DNA of 42,918 nt, taken from assembly GCA_005889275.1 (NCBI GenBank), contig VBFI01000060.1:1-42918 (forward strand). The letters run 5' to 3'. Made by a program: the position numbers and the translations under genes. The notes beneath the pieces are model-generated. The model worked only from the letters and a program-made list of their open reading frames with translations, made no database searches and was not told the origin of the DNA. The number at the start of each line of letters is the position of its first letter. Position 1 is the stretch's first letter. This stretch comes from Chloroflexota bacterium (GTDB taxonomy: Bacteria; Chloroflexota; Limnocylindria; P2-11E). Below, piece after piece: positions 16,240-23,811 of the stretch.

Positions 16240-17219
16240 CCGATCTGGGGCTGACCTCGTTCCGCTTCGAGGACCCGTGGCTGCTGGTCCTCCTCGCGGT
16301 CGTCCTGGCCGGCCTTTCGCTCAGCATGATCCGTGGGCGGCGGCCCGCCGGTGGCCTGCTGTTCCCCTCGCTCGGCCTCCTGCCGGCGACGCGGCCCGGT
16401 TGGCGGATCCGCCTCCGCTGGGTGCTCGTCGCGCTTCGCGGTGCCGCGCTCGTCATGTTCGTCGTCGCGCTGGCGCGTCCGCAGATCGTTCGCGCGTCGG
16501 TCGAGTCCGTGTCGGAAGGCATCGACGTGGTCCTCGCGATCGACGTGTCCGGGTCGATGTCCGAGGCGGGTTTCGCAGGGAGCACCAAGATCGACGCGGT
16601 CAAGCGCGTGGTGCACGATTTTCTCGGCGGCCTCAAGAACGACCGCGTCGGGATCGTCATCTTCAGCGGCGAGGCCGTCGTCCTGGGACCGCCGACCCTC
16701 GACTACGCCGCCTCACAGAAGCTCGTCGCGCCGATAGACACCGGAACGCTCGCCGGGGGCACGGCGATCGGGACCGGCCTCGCCACGGCGATCAACGTGC
16801 TTCGCGACTCGGATGCGAAGTCGAGGCTCGTCATCCTGCTCACCGATGGGGAGAACAACAGCGGGGACATCTCGCCGATAGACGCGAGCAACATGGCGAA
16901 GCTGCTCGACGTGAAGGTCTACACGATCGGCGCGGTGACCGTGGCCGCCAATCCCGACAAGGACGTCGCGACCGACAGCGTCGACGAGCAGCTCATGCGG
17001 AAGATCGCCGAGCAGACGGGCGGCCATTACTACAGCGTCACGGACGAGAACTCCCTTGCCGAGGTCTACCGGGAGATCGAATCGCTCGAGAAATCGCGGG
17101 TCGGTGCGCGTGATTTCACCGATTACCAGGAAGCGCATCTCGGGTTCCTCGCCCTCGGTGCCGCGCTCCTCTTCGTGGAGGTCGCCCTCGCGGCGACGCT
17201 CTTCCGGAGGACGCCGTGA
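16236..17219 (+). CDS. VWA domain membrane protein (BatA-like)
   Basis: A 327-residue protein with the Bat architecture: an N-terminal membrane helix (residues 14-31), a second helix near 64-80, an extracytoplasmic VWA domain from about residue 95 with MIDAS motif DVSGS at 103-107, TDGENNSGD later, and a C-terminal membrane helix (LGFLALGAALLFVEVALAATLF). The MIDAS is complete, so metal-dependent ligand binding is expected. BatA-type proteins act together with MoxR, DUF58 and BatB/BatC. Their exact substrate is not known; roles in envelope integrity or oxygen tolerance have been proposed in other bacteria. The GTG start overlaps the preceding stop by 4 bp. Confidence 0.88.
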   Translation: MTDLGLTSFRFEDPWLLVLLAVVLAGLSLSMIRGRRPAGGLLFPSLGLLPATRPGWRIRLRWVLVALRGAALVMFVVALARPQIVRASVESVSEGIDVVLAIDVSGSMSEAGFAGSTKIDAVKRVVHDFLGGLKNDRVGIVIFSGEAVVLGPPTLDYAASQKLVAPIDTGTLAGGTAIGTGLATAINVLRDSDAKSRLVILLTDGENNSGDISPIDASNMAKLLDVKVYTIGAVTVAANPDKDVATDSVDEQLMRKIAEQTGGHYYSVTDENSLAEVYREIESLEKSRVGARDFTDYQEAHLGFLALGAALLFVEVALAATLFRRTP

Positions 17220-19006
17220 GGGTCTCGCTCGCGCACCCGGAGCTCGCGGGTCTCATCCCCGCGGCGCTCGCGCTCGTCGCGCTCGTCGTCCTCGCTCTGC
17301 TTCGCCGCCGGCGCGCGCTCGCCGCCTTCGGTGGAGCGGGGGCCGGTCTGGTGTCGGCCAGCCCCGCGCGCCAGGTGGCGAAGCTCGTGTTCCTCGCGGT
17401 CGCCCTCGTCGCCCTCGTCGGCGCGCTCGTCGGCCCGCAGATCGGCGAAGCCCCGCGTCGCGGGACCACCTCGACCGTCGATACCGTGATCGCGCTGGAC
17501 GTGTCGCAGAGCATGGCCACCCGCGACGTCACGCCCGACCGCCTCCACGTCGCGCAGGAGGCGATCGTGGCGCTCGGGCAAGAGCTCGCCGGGGGACGCG
17601 TCGGGCTCACGCTCTTCGCCGGATCGAGCGTCGTCCGCTATCCGCTCTCGGCCGACACGAGAGTGCTCGGTCCCGCGCTCGATTTCTCCGGCCGTGGCTT
17701 CAAGATCAACCCGGGCTCGTCGCTCAAGGCCGCGCTACAGGGCGCGGCGGCGCTCTTTCCGACCGACGCCGCCAGCGCCGCGCGGGCGAAGGCGATCGTG
17801 CTCATCTCCGACGGCGAGGACCTCACGCCGGACCTCCCGCTGCTCGATCCGCTCCGGCAGCGGAACATCACGGTGTTCACGCTCGGCGTGGGCACGCCCG
17901 AAGGCGGGCCGGTCCCGATCTACGACGACAAGGGTCGGCTGATCCAGATGCTGGTCAACGCGAACGGAACGCAGGTCACCAGTCGCATGGACGAAGGCCG
18001 GCTCGGAGGCCTCGCGGAGCAGGGCGGCGGGCGGTACTGGCGCTATCAGGGGGACGCGACCACCCGCGAGCTGGCCGACGCGCTGCGCGGGATCGCGGTC
18101 GCGGAGCCGGCGGCGAGCGAGGGTGGAGTGAGCCCCGAGGATCGTTATCAGCTCTTTGTGGCGATCGCCGTCTTCGCGCTGCTCCTCGAGTGGCTCTTGG
18201 ACGAGCGGCGCCCGATGCCCCGGCCGCAGGCGCCGCGCGTCCGCGCCTCGCCGCGGCGGCGCCTTCTGGCGCTCCTCGGCGCGACGGTCCTGGCCCTCGT
18301 GGCGTGCGGCTCGAGCGATCCGCTCGCCGACGGGCTCGATGCGACGAACGCCGTCTTCCAGCGTGACCCCGTGGGCGCGGTCACGCGCTATCGCGACCTC
18401 GCGGTGCAGCGCCCGAGCTCGCCGGAGATCGCGATCGACCTGGCGAACACGTACGCGACCCTCGGCGACTTCGATCACGCGCTCGTCGAGTACGGCCACG
18501 CCCTGGACAGCGCCAAGGGCACGACGCGGGCGATCGCCTTCTATGACCGCGGGAACGCGCTCTTCCGGCTGGGCCGTGTCGCGGAGGCCCGCGCCTCCTA
18601 CGTCGAGGCGCTGCGCCTCGACGCGACCGACCGCGACGCGAAGTTCAACATCGAGGTGATCGACCGCATCCTCGGTGCGCGTCAGACCCCTCAGAACGTC
18701 CCTGGGAGCCAGCCTCCGAACGCGTCGCCCTCGCCGGGGCCGGAGCAGCCGGCCGGGAGTCCCGGCGCGTCGGGTCCGACCGGACCGGGCAGCCCGAACG
18801 GGACGCCGCCCCCCGGCGCGAGTGGATCGCCGAGCGGGTCGCCACCGCCGACGGTTCAGGGAGCGCTCACGGACTTCCGCAAGGACCTGACCGTCGACGA
18901 GGCCCTTCGCCTTCTCGACGCGCTCAAGGGCGAGCAACGCGGCGTCGAAGGCCTCGTCGAGGGGACCGGGGTCCGCCGCGGCGGAAACGTGGACGTCCCG
19001 TACTAG
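17216..19006 (+). CDS. VWA domain-TPR fusion (BatB plus BatC in one protein)
   Basis: A 596-residue protein that joins two usually separate Bat proteins. Residues 1-75 carry two membrane helices. The VWA domain has its MIDAS DVSQS at 95-99 and SDGEDLTPD further on. A third helix (FVAIAVFALLLEWLL) ends the BatB part near residue 330. A second hydrophobic segment RRRLLALLGATVLALVACGSSD then follows, which looks exactly like a lipoprotein signal and would begin a stand-alone BatC. TPR repeats cover about residues 385-490, then a Pro/Gly/Ser linker and a conserved-looking C-terminal helix (TVDEALRLLDALKGEQRG). It overlaps the preceding gene by 4 bp and closes the operon. Confidence 0.85.
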   Translation: MRVSLAHPELAGLIPAALALVALVVLALLRRRRALAAFGGAGAGLVSASPARQVAKLVFLAVALVALVGALVGPQIGEAPRRGTTSTVDTVIALDVSQSMATRDVTPDRLHVAQEAIVALGQELAGGRVGLTLFAGSSVVRYPLSADTRVLGPALDFSGRGFKINPGSSLKAALQGAAALFPTDAASAARAKAIVLISDGEDLTPDLPLLDPLRQRNITVFTLGVGTPEGGPVPIYDDKGRLIQMLVNANGTQVTSRMDEGRLGGLAEQGGGRYWRYQGDATTRELADALRGIAVAEPAASEGGVSPEDRYQLFVAIAVFALLLEWLLDERRPMPRPQAPRVRASPRRRLLALLGATVLALVACGSSDPLADGLDATNAVFQRDPVGAVTRYRDLAVQRPSSPEIAIDLANTYATLGDFDHALVEYGHALDSAKGTTRAIAFYDRGNALFRLGRVAEARASYVEALRLDATDRDAKFNIEVIDRILGARQTPQNVPGSQPPNASPSPGPEQPAGSPGASGPTGPGSPNGTPPPGASGSPSGSPPPTVQGALTDFRKDLTVDEALRLLDALKGEQRGVEGLVEGTGVRRGGNVDVPY

Positions 19007-19066
19007 CGGCGGGCTGGAACGCGTCCTGCTGAGTCCGCGCCGGGCAACTCCCGCGGGAGGACTCGG

Positions 19067-19711
19067 ATGCAGATAGAGCTGGACGCGAAGGTACGGACAA
19101 GTGATGGCCACGACGCGGGAAAGCTCCGGCGGGTGCTCGTCGATCCGGCGACCCTGCGCATCACCGGCTTCGTGGTGAGCACCGGCGGCCTTCTCGGCCG
19201 CGAGGTCATCGTCGGCGAGCACGACTTCGTCGAGGGCCGCGAGGGCGAGCTCATGCTTCGGCTTTCCAAGGCCGAGCTCGCGCAGCAGCCGACGTTCGAC
19301 GAGGCCGGCTTCACCGCGCCTCCGGCGGGCCTCGCGGCGACGATGGGGTACGGCTTCGCGTCGAACGCGTACCTCGTCCCCGTAGTCGCCGGCGACGAGC
19401 CGGTCACCGAGTCTTCGCGACCGACGATCAAGAAGGGCGACGTCGTGAAGGACCGCGACGGCGACGTCGTCGGTGACCGCGACGGCGACGTCGTCGGTGT
19501 CGTGGAAGAGGTCCGCTTCGACGAGAAGACGGCGCAGCTCAGCGGGTTCGTGGTGAAGGCCGGCGCCGGTCGGCGGCTCGTGGGTGGTGGCGACACCGCG
19601 GAGATCTCCGCCGACGACGTCCTCCGGATCTTCGAGGGCGAGGTCCGTGTCGGGGTCGATCGCGAGGAGATCGTTCCGTCGGAACGGGAGAGCGGTACGC
19701 GCGAGGGCTAG
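19067..19711 (+). CDS. PRC-barrel domain protein
   Basis: A 214-residue soluble protein with two PRC-barrel-like modules. The first spans about residues 1-75 (MQIELDAKVRTSDGHDAGKLRRVLVDPATLRITGFVV). The second starts at the KKGDVVKDRDGDVVGD segment and has a matching VRFDEKTAQLSGFVVKAG strand. PRC barrels mediate protein or RNA contacts in RimM, photosynthetic reaction-centre H subunits and many stress proteins. A GGAGG Shine-Dalgarno lies 7 bp before the ATG, unlike most neighbours. The gene contains a perfect 24-bp tandem repeat encoding DRDGDVVG twice. Its stop codon overlaps the stop of the convergent DUF2007 gene within CTAG. Confidence 0.75.
   Translation: MQIELDAKVRTSDGHDAGKLRRVLVDPATLRITGFVVSTGGLLGREVIVGEHDFVEGREGELMLRLSKAELAQQPTFDEAGFTAPPAGLAATMGYGFASNAYLVPVVAGDEPVTESSRPTIKKGDVVKDRDGDVVGDRDGDVVGVVEEVRFDEKTAQLSGFVVKAGAGRRLVGGGDTAEISADDVLRIFEGEVRVGVDREEIVPSERESGTREG
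19451..19498 (+). repeat. Perfect 24-bp tandem repeat, two units, in-frame
   Basis: GACCGCGACGGCGACGTCGTCGGT occurs twice back to back inside the PRC-barrel gene. Each unit adds the eight residues DRDGDVVG without breaking the frame, so slippage here would change the length of an acidic loop before the second PRC module. A partial third echo (GGCGACGTCGTGAAG) precedes the two units. Confidence 0.95.
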
Positions 19712-19935
19712 CGCCTTCGTCGCTTCGGCGGTCTCAGGATCTCGCGCGCCGCATCGGCCTCCAGCTCCGGGACGAGGACGATCGCAGGCCCCCGCGCGAG
19801 CCCACCCGCGTACGCCAGGTGCGGCGACGCCGGGTCGGTGGCCACGCGCGGATGGAGCCTGTTCGCGCGAAGCGCGCCCGCCGCTGTTTCCGCCTCGATC
19901 TCATTCGCCGCCCACGCCACGACGATCTCGCTCAC
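19708..19935 (-). CDS. Small DUF2007-like protein
   Basis: A 75-residue protein, MSEIVVAWAANEIEAE onwards, with a compact alpha/beta pattern ending LVPELEADAAREIL and a basic tail. Small proteins of this type, in which a short helix follows EIVVAWAANEIEAE-like strands and a second half reads P.IVLVPE, fit the putative signal-transducing DUF2007 family, but the assignment is by pattern only. The GTG start overlaps the stop of the DUF4118 gene by 4 bp, so the two are co-translated. The longer track ORF begins inside that gene in another frame. Confidence 0.6.
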   Translation of the reverse strand: MSEIVVAWAANEIEAETAAGALRANRLHPRVATDPASPHLAYAGGLARGPAIVLVPELEADAAREILRPPKRRRR

Positions 19936-20552
19936 GTCTCCTCCGTCTTCGCCGGCGACCGGCTCTCGCTCCAGTGAGCGGACACGCGGCGCAGCATGCC
20001 CGCATCTTCGAGGAGTGATCGGAGCGGCTGCGTCGCGGGGCCGCGATAGCCGTCGCGCTCGAGGGTGTGGAGCGCGTCGGTCGCGGTGATCTCGAGGCGG
20101 GCAAGCGGCCCGCGAATCTTCTCGGTCCACACGCGCAGGACCTCGTCGCGGACGGCGACGGCGAACCCGAGCTCGCGACGCGCGGCGTCGGCACTCGCGC
20201 TCGCCTCCTTCGCGCGGCGAAGGGCGTCCTTCAGGGCAACGGTGATCGCGACGACGATCACGGCCTCGATCACCACCACGGTCAGCGCGATGACGTCGCC
20301 GGTGTCGTCGAACAAGCTTCGTCCCACGAACGTCACCCCGGCGATGGCGACGAGGGCGGTCGCCATCAGGCCGGGACCGCGGCCGCCGTACCAGGCGGCG
20401 ATCACGACCGGTACCGGAAGCAGCACGAAGGGATGATCGTTACCGAGCCCGTCGACGAGGAGCTTGATGACCACGGTGACCGCGACGGCGACGACCGCGG
20501 TGCCGTACCGGCGCGCGGCCGCGACCAACCCGTCCGTGCGAGCCGTCCTCAT
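19932..20552 (-). CDS. DUF4118 membrane protein with degenerate histidine-kinase remnant
   Basis: A 206-residue protein whose N-terminal half has about four membrane helices with the DUF4118 pattern (PFVLLPVPVVIAAWYGGRGPGLMATAL), the membrane sensor region of KdpD-like kinases. A coiled coil (residues 105-130) leads to FAVAVRDEVLRVWTEKIRGPLARLEI, which looks like a HisKA dimerisation helix in which the phospho-accepting His-Glu is replaced. No ATPase domain follows. It is therefore probably a non-catalytic membrane sensor. A TACCAT box lies 7 bp before the ATG, consistent with a leaderless transcript. It overlaps the DUF2007-like gene. Confidence 0.7.
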   Translation of the reverse strand: MRTARTDGLVAAARRYGTAVVAVAVTVVIKLLVDGLGNDHPFVLLPVPVVIAAWYGGRGPGLMATALVAIAGVTFVGRSLFDDTGDVIALTVVVIEAVIVVAITVALKDALRRAKEASASADAARRELGFAVAVRDEVLRVWTEKIRGPLARLEITATDALHTLERDGYRGPATQPLRSLLEDAGMLRRVSAHWSESRSPAKTEET

Positions 20553-20589
20553 GTGCGCGATGGTAAGTCGGCGCCGAAGGCGCGGGCGG

Positions 20590-21366
20590 TCAAGTCCCGG
20601 TGATCGCGGTGAGCGCGATACGGATCGCCGAGAGGGCGACGACGACCGAGAGGCTCACGAGAAGCACACGCGGCTGCGTGCGCACGCTCACAGTCGCGCC
20701 CACCGGAGAGGCCACGAGCGCGGCGACGAAGACGATCGCGGCGAGGGGCGGATCGATCTGCGCGGTCGCGGCCTTCCCGATGAAGGCGGCGGTCGCCGCG
20801 AAGAGCCCGACCGCGAGCGAGGTGCCGATCGCGACACGCGGGGGGACGTGCATGAGGTACACGAGCGCCGCGATGATGAACGCGATCCCGCCGATCCCCA
20901 CCATCCCGCCGAAGAACCCGAGGATGACCGCGATGACGATCGCGAGGCGGCGGTCGTAGCGCCGCTCGTCCCACTCGCTTGCCTCGGCCGCGACCGGACT
21001 CAGCAGCATCAGCGACCCCGCGAGCGCGAGCACGGCGAAGATCAGCAAGATGGCGCGGTCCGGGAGGCCGCGTGAGACGAGCGCCCCGGCGAGCGACGCG
21101 ACCGAGATGGGCGGAGCCATCGTGCGGACGAGGGACATCGCCACGTTGCCGTAAGCCCGATGCCGGAGCGCTCCGAGGAGGCCGCCAGAGATCGCCTGGA
21201 CGATCGTCAGCCCGGTGATGATCTTCACCGGGATGACGCTGCCGCCGACGAGCACGGGCAGGTAGAGGAGGAGCGGCGTGAGCACGAGCCCGCCGCCGAT
21301 CCCGAGGAGTCCCGAAAGGAAGGATGCGACGAGTCCCGCGAGCGCGGTGATCGCCTCGTCCGGCAT
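20590..21366 (-). CDS. TSUP family (TauE/SafE) anion transporter
   Basis: A 258-residue membrane protein with about eight helices. Both halves carry the family glycine-rich motif: SGLLGIGGGLVLTPLLLY near residue 18 and GFFGGMVGIGGIAFIIAALVY near residue 150. TSUP proteins move sulfite, sulfonates or other organic anions across the inner membrane. Nothing in the sequence defines the substrate, and no sulfur-metabolism gene is adjacent. It is divergent from the Kelch lipoprotein gene: the two ATG codons are only 20 bp apart around a shared palindromic CCTATATATAGG. Confidence 0.88.
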   Translation of the reverse strand: MPDEAITALAGLVASFLSGLLGIGGGLVLTPLLLYLPVLVGGSVIPVKIITGLTIVQAISGGLLGALRHRAYGNVAMSLVRTMAPPISVASLAGALVSRGLPDRAILLIFAVLALAGSLMLLSPVAAEASEWDERRYDRRLAIVIAVILGFFGGMVGIGGIAFIIAALVYLMHVPPRVAIGTSLAVGLFAATAAFIGKAATAQIDPPLAAIVFVAALVASPVGATVSVRTQPRVLLVSLSVVVALSAIRIALTAITGT

Positions 21367-21370
21367 CGAC

Positions 21371-21382
21371 CCTATATATAGG
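21371..21382. promoter_or_regulatory. Palindromic bidirectional -10 element (CCTATATATAGG)
   Basis: A perfect 12-bp palindrome centred exactly between two divergent ATG codons. Four bases separate it from the TSUP start (ATG at 21366) and four from the Kelch start (ATG at 21387). TATATA is a near-consensus -10 on both strands, and its spacing would put both transcription starts at or next to the start codons, giving two leaderless mRNAs. No convincing -35 is visible on either side. Confidence 0.6.
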
Positions 21383-21386
21383 AGTG

Positions 21387-22364
21387 ATGCGTCTGCCGCT
21401 CGCCCTCGTTCTCTTCGTCATCGCGTGTGCGCCGCCGCAACCCGCCCCCGCCGCGCGAGGCGGACCTGCGAGTCCCGCACCGACGATCGCGGCGACGCCG
21501 AGCATCACCGCGTTGGCCTGGCGCAGGATCGCCGACCTTCCGACTCCCCGGAGCGAGATCGCTGCCGCGGTGCTGCGCGGCGTCATCTACGTCGTCGGCG
21601 GCCTGGGAGGAGGCAACCTCGTCGAGACCTACGCGAACGAGCGCTGGTCCGCGGGCCCGCGCTACCCGCTGACGGTCGATCACGCGATGGCCGCCGCGGT
21701 CGACACGCAGGCGGGGGCAGGCATCTATGTGTTCGGGGGGAACACGAACGGCGTTGCGACGGCCCGCTCCTTCCGTCTCCTCGGCGATCAGGGATGGCGC
21801 GAGGTGGCGGCGATGCCCGCCCCGCGCGCGCAGGGCGCCGCGGTCGCGATCGGCGAGAAGATCTACGTCGTCGGCGGCGCCGCCACGGATCGCCTCGTCA
21901 GCCCGACGTACGTCTACGACTCCGCGGCGGACCGTTGGACTACGGCCGCCCCCATACCGACCCCGCGGGATCATCTCGGTGCCGCCGCGCTCGGCGGGCG
22001 CGTGTGCGCGGTCGGCGGCCGGCGTCTCTCGCTCCTTCAGAACCTCGCGGCGTTCGAGTGCTACGACCCGTCGACCGATGGCTGGACGGCCATGGCCGAT
22101 GCGCCCACGGCGCGCGGCGGGATCGGGGCCGCGTCCGCCGGCGGGCGCCTGATCGTCGCGGGCGGAGAGCAACCCGCCGGAACCTTTCGCGAGGTCGAGG
22201 TGTTCGATCCCGCCACAGGACGGTGGTCTCGCCTTCCGGATCTGGTGAATCCGCGGCACGGGCTCGGAGTCGTGGCCGTCGGCAGCACGCTCTTCGTGAT
22301 CGGCGGCGGGCCCGTCCCCGGTGCGAGCCAGACGGCCGTGTGCGAAGCCCTCGACCTTCGCTAG
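21387..22364 (+). CDS. Kelch-repeat beta-propeller lipoprotein
   Basis: A 325-residue exported protein. The N-terminus MRLPLALVLFVIACAPP is a lipoprotein signal with lipobox VIAC. The mature protein carries six Kelch blades, each ending in a double glycine: IYVVGG, IYVFGG, IYVVGG, VCAVGG, LIVAGG and LFVIGG. This is enough for a closed six-bladed propeller. Conserved tryptophans follow in the d-strands (W near GWREVAAMP, RWTTAAPIP, GWTAMADAP, RWSRLP). Such propellers bind ligands or proteins outside the cell, and no catalytic residues can be inferred. I choose ATG 21387 rather than GTG 21384 because of its symmetry around the palindromic promoter. livK follows 27 bp downstream. Confidence 0.85.
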   Translation: MRLPLALVLFVIACAPPQPAPAARGGPASPAPTIAATPSITALAWRRIADLPTPRSEIAAAVLRGVIYVVGGLGGGNLVETYANERWSAGPRYPLTVDHAMAAAVDTQAGAGIYVFGGNTNGVATARSFRLLGDQGWREVAAMPAPRAQGAAVAIGEKIYVVGGAATDRLVSPTYVYDSAADRWTTAAPIPTPRDHLGAAALGGRVCAVGGRRLSLLQNLAAFECYDPSTDGWTAMADAPTARGGIGAASAGGRLIVAGGEQPAGTFREVEVFDPATGRWSRLPDLVNPRHGLGVVAVGSTLFVIGGGPVPGASQTAVCEALDLR

Positions 22365-22391
22365 GATGCGCTGCGCGGGGGAGGTTTCCGA

Positions 22392-23573
22392 ATGAAAGCT
22401 CGACGTCTCGCCGCGTTGGCGGTCACTCTGGCGATGGCCATCGGTGCCTGCGGGGGGACCGGCGGAACCGCCGCCTCGAGCGCGCCGAGCGCGTCGGGAA
22501 GCCTCGGTCCCTTGCCCGACGTGAAGATCGGTCTCGCGACGTCGAAGACCGGCGCCGCGAACTTCTACAACCCGCAGCAGACGAACGGCGCGCAGCTCGC
22601 GGTCGACCAGTTCAACGCGACCGGCGGGTTCCAGGGCGGGCGCCAGAAGATCCAGCTGATCATCGAGGACGACGGCTCGACGCGGGACCAGGGCATCACC
22701 GTCTTCAAGAAGTTCATCGACCAGGACAAGGTCGCGGCGATCCTCGGCCCGACGCTCTCCGCGGTCGCGGCCGGCGCGCATCCGGTCGCGCAGGCGTCGG
22801 GTACTCCGGTCATCGCGATCTCCAACACCGGCCTCGGGATCGTCGGGAAGTGCGACTACGGCCCGTGCGATTGGATCTTTCGCGCGTCGCTCGGCGAGCA
22901 GAGCGCCGTCCCGGAAACGGTGAAGGCCGCGACGCAGAAGCTCGGCCTCAAGAAGGTCGTGATCATCTACGGTGACGGCAAGTTCGAGCTCGACGACCTG
23001 CAGATCTTCAGGGACGCGTTCAAGGCGAACGGCGTCGCCGTCGCCAAGGAGATCCCGTACCGCGCGACCGACGTCGACTTCGCGCCGTTCGTGACGGCGG
23101 CGAAGGCCGAGAGCCCCGACGCGATCGTCGCGTCGTCGCTCGCCGGGCCCGCGGGAAAGATCCTCGACGAGGTCGCCAAGCAGATGCCCGGAAAACGGGT
23201 GATCGGCGGCAACGGCCTGAACTCGTCGGCGCTGCTCGCGAACGCGAACGCTCCGTTGATGATCGTCGGCACCGCATGGTCGAAGGCGAGCACCGACAAG
23301 ACGAACACGGACTTCATCGCGGCGTACAAGCAGAAGTTCGGCAACGATCCCGACCAGTTCGCCGCGCAGTCGTACACGGCGATGCAGGCGCTCATCGACG
23401 CGATGAAGCGGACGAGCCGGATGACCGACAAGGAGCAGGTGCGCAAGCAGCTCGAGGCGGTCAGCAGCCTGCCGACTCCCCTGGGCGCCTTCTCGTTCAC
23501 GCCCGAGCACGACGTGAAGCAGCCGACCTTCGTCATGACCGTGAAGGACGGCCAGTTCACTCCTTTCCAGTGA
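22392..23573 (+). CDS. livK: Branched-chain amino acid ABC transporter substrate-binding lipoprotein (LivK)
   Basis: A 393-residue binding protein. The signal peptide ends in lipobox IGAC at Cys20, followed by a Gly/Ser/Ala linker. The Peripla_BP_6 fold starts VKIGLATSKTGAANFYNPQQTNGAQLAVDQFNATGG, with DDGSTRDQG and GVAVAKEIPYRATDVDF, both typical of LivJ/LivK-type proteins. A GGAGG sequence lies 8 bp before the ATG. The following genes are permeases and ATPases of the same system, so the substrate is probably a branched-chain amino acid or a related amide. A large inverted repeat separates it from livH, which may allow more binding protein than membrane parts to be made. Confidence 0.9.
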   Translation: MKARRLAALAVTLAMAIGACGGTGGTAASSAPSASGSLGPLPDVKIGLATSKTGAANFYNPQQTNGAQLAVDQFNATGGFQGGRQKIQLIIEDDGSTRDQGITVFKKFIDQDKVAAILGPTLSAVAAGAHPVAQASGTPVIAISNTGLGIVGKCDYGPCDWIFRASLGEQSAVPETVKAATQKLGLKKVVIIYGDGKFELDDLQIFRDAFKANGVAVAKEIPYRATDVDFAPFVTAAKAESPDAIVASSLAGPAGKILDEVAKQMPGKRVIGGNGLNSSALLANANAPLMIVGTAWSKASTDKTNTDFIAAYKQKFGNDPDQFAAQSYTAMQALIDAMKRTSRMTDKEQVRKQLEAVSSLPTPLGAFSFTPEHDVKQPTFVMTVKDGQFTPFQ

Positions 23574-23604
23574 TTTCCGGGGCGTAGAGCAGGCCGTCCG
23601 TGCC

Positions 23605-23782
23605 GCGGGTTCTGTCCCGGGGTCGGGGGCGCACGCACGCAGCTGCGCGGGTGGCACGGGCGAGCGGGTTGTGCGCGAGCCGCGGGCCCTGGGACCCGCC
23701 GCGGTAGGACGAGGGTCGTAGCGCGATTGCGCGGCGGGAGGGTGCGGCGAGCGCACGGCCCCGAGCCCGGGACAGGACCCGC
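23605..23782 (+). repeat. Long imperfect inverted repeat between livK and livH (structured RNA candidate)
   Basis: The 238-bp gap between livK and livH holds no gene. Its outer arms, 23605-23636 and 23751-23782, are inverted copies: the first 17 positions pair without interruption (one G-U), from GCGGGTTCTGTCCCGGG to the matching CCCGGGACAGGACCCGC, and 28 of 32 positions pair in total. The 114-nt interior is very GC-rich and contains further short inverted pairs. As RNA this would be a large closed stem. It could be a processing or stability element within the liv mRNA, a small RNA or a miniature inverted-repeat element. Confidence 0.75.
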
Positions 23783-23811
23783 GCAGCGTCCGCGCGGCGG
23801 GATCTAAAAGG

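Noticed and set aside
23605-23620. RNase P RNA, suggested by GACAGAACCCG on the minus strand near the inverted repeat
   Set aside because: The conserved 5' GAGGAAAGTCCGGGC region is absent and the 238-bp gap is too short; the match lies in one arm of the palindromic stem.
21372-23756. 794-residue minus-strand ORF opposite the Kelch and livK genes
   Set aside because: It is an antisense shadow in high-GC sequence, with low-complexity arginine-rich protein and real genes on the other strand.
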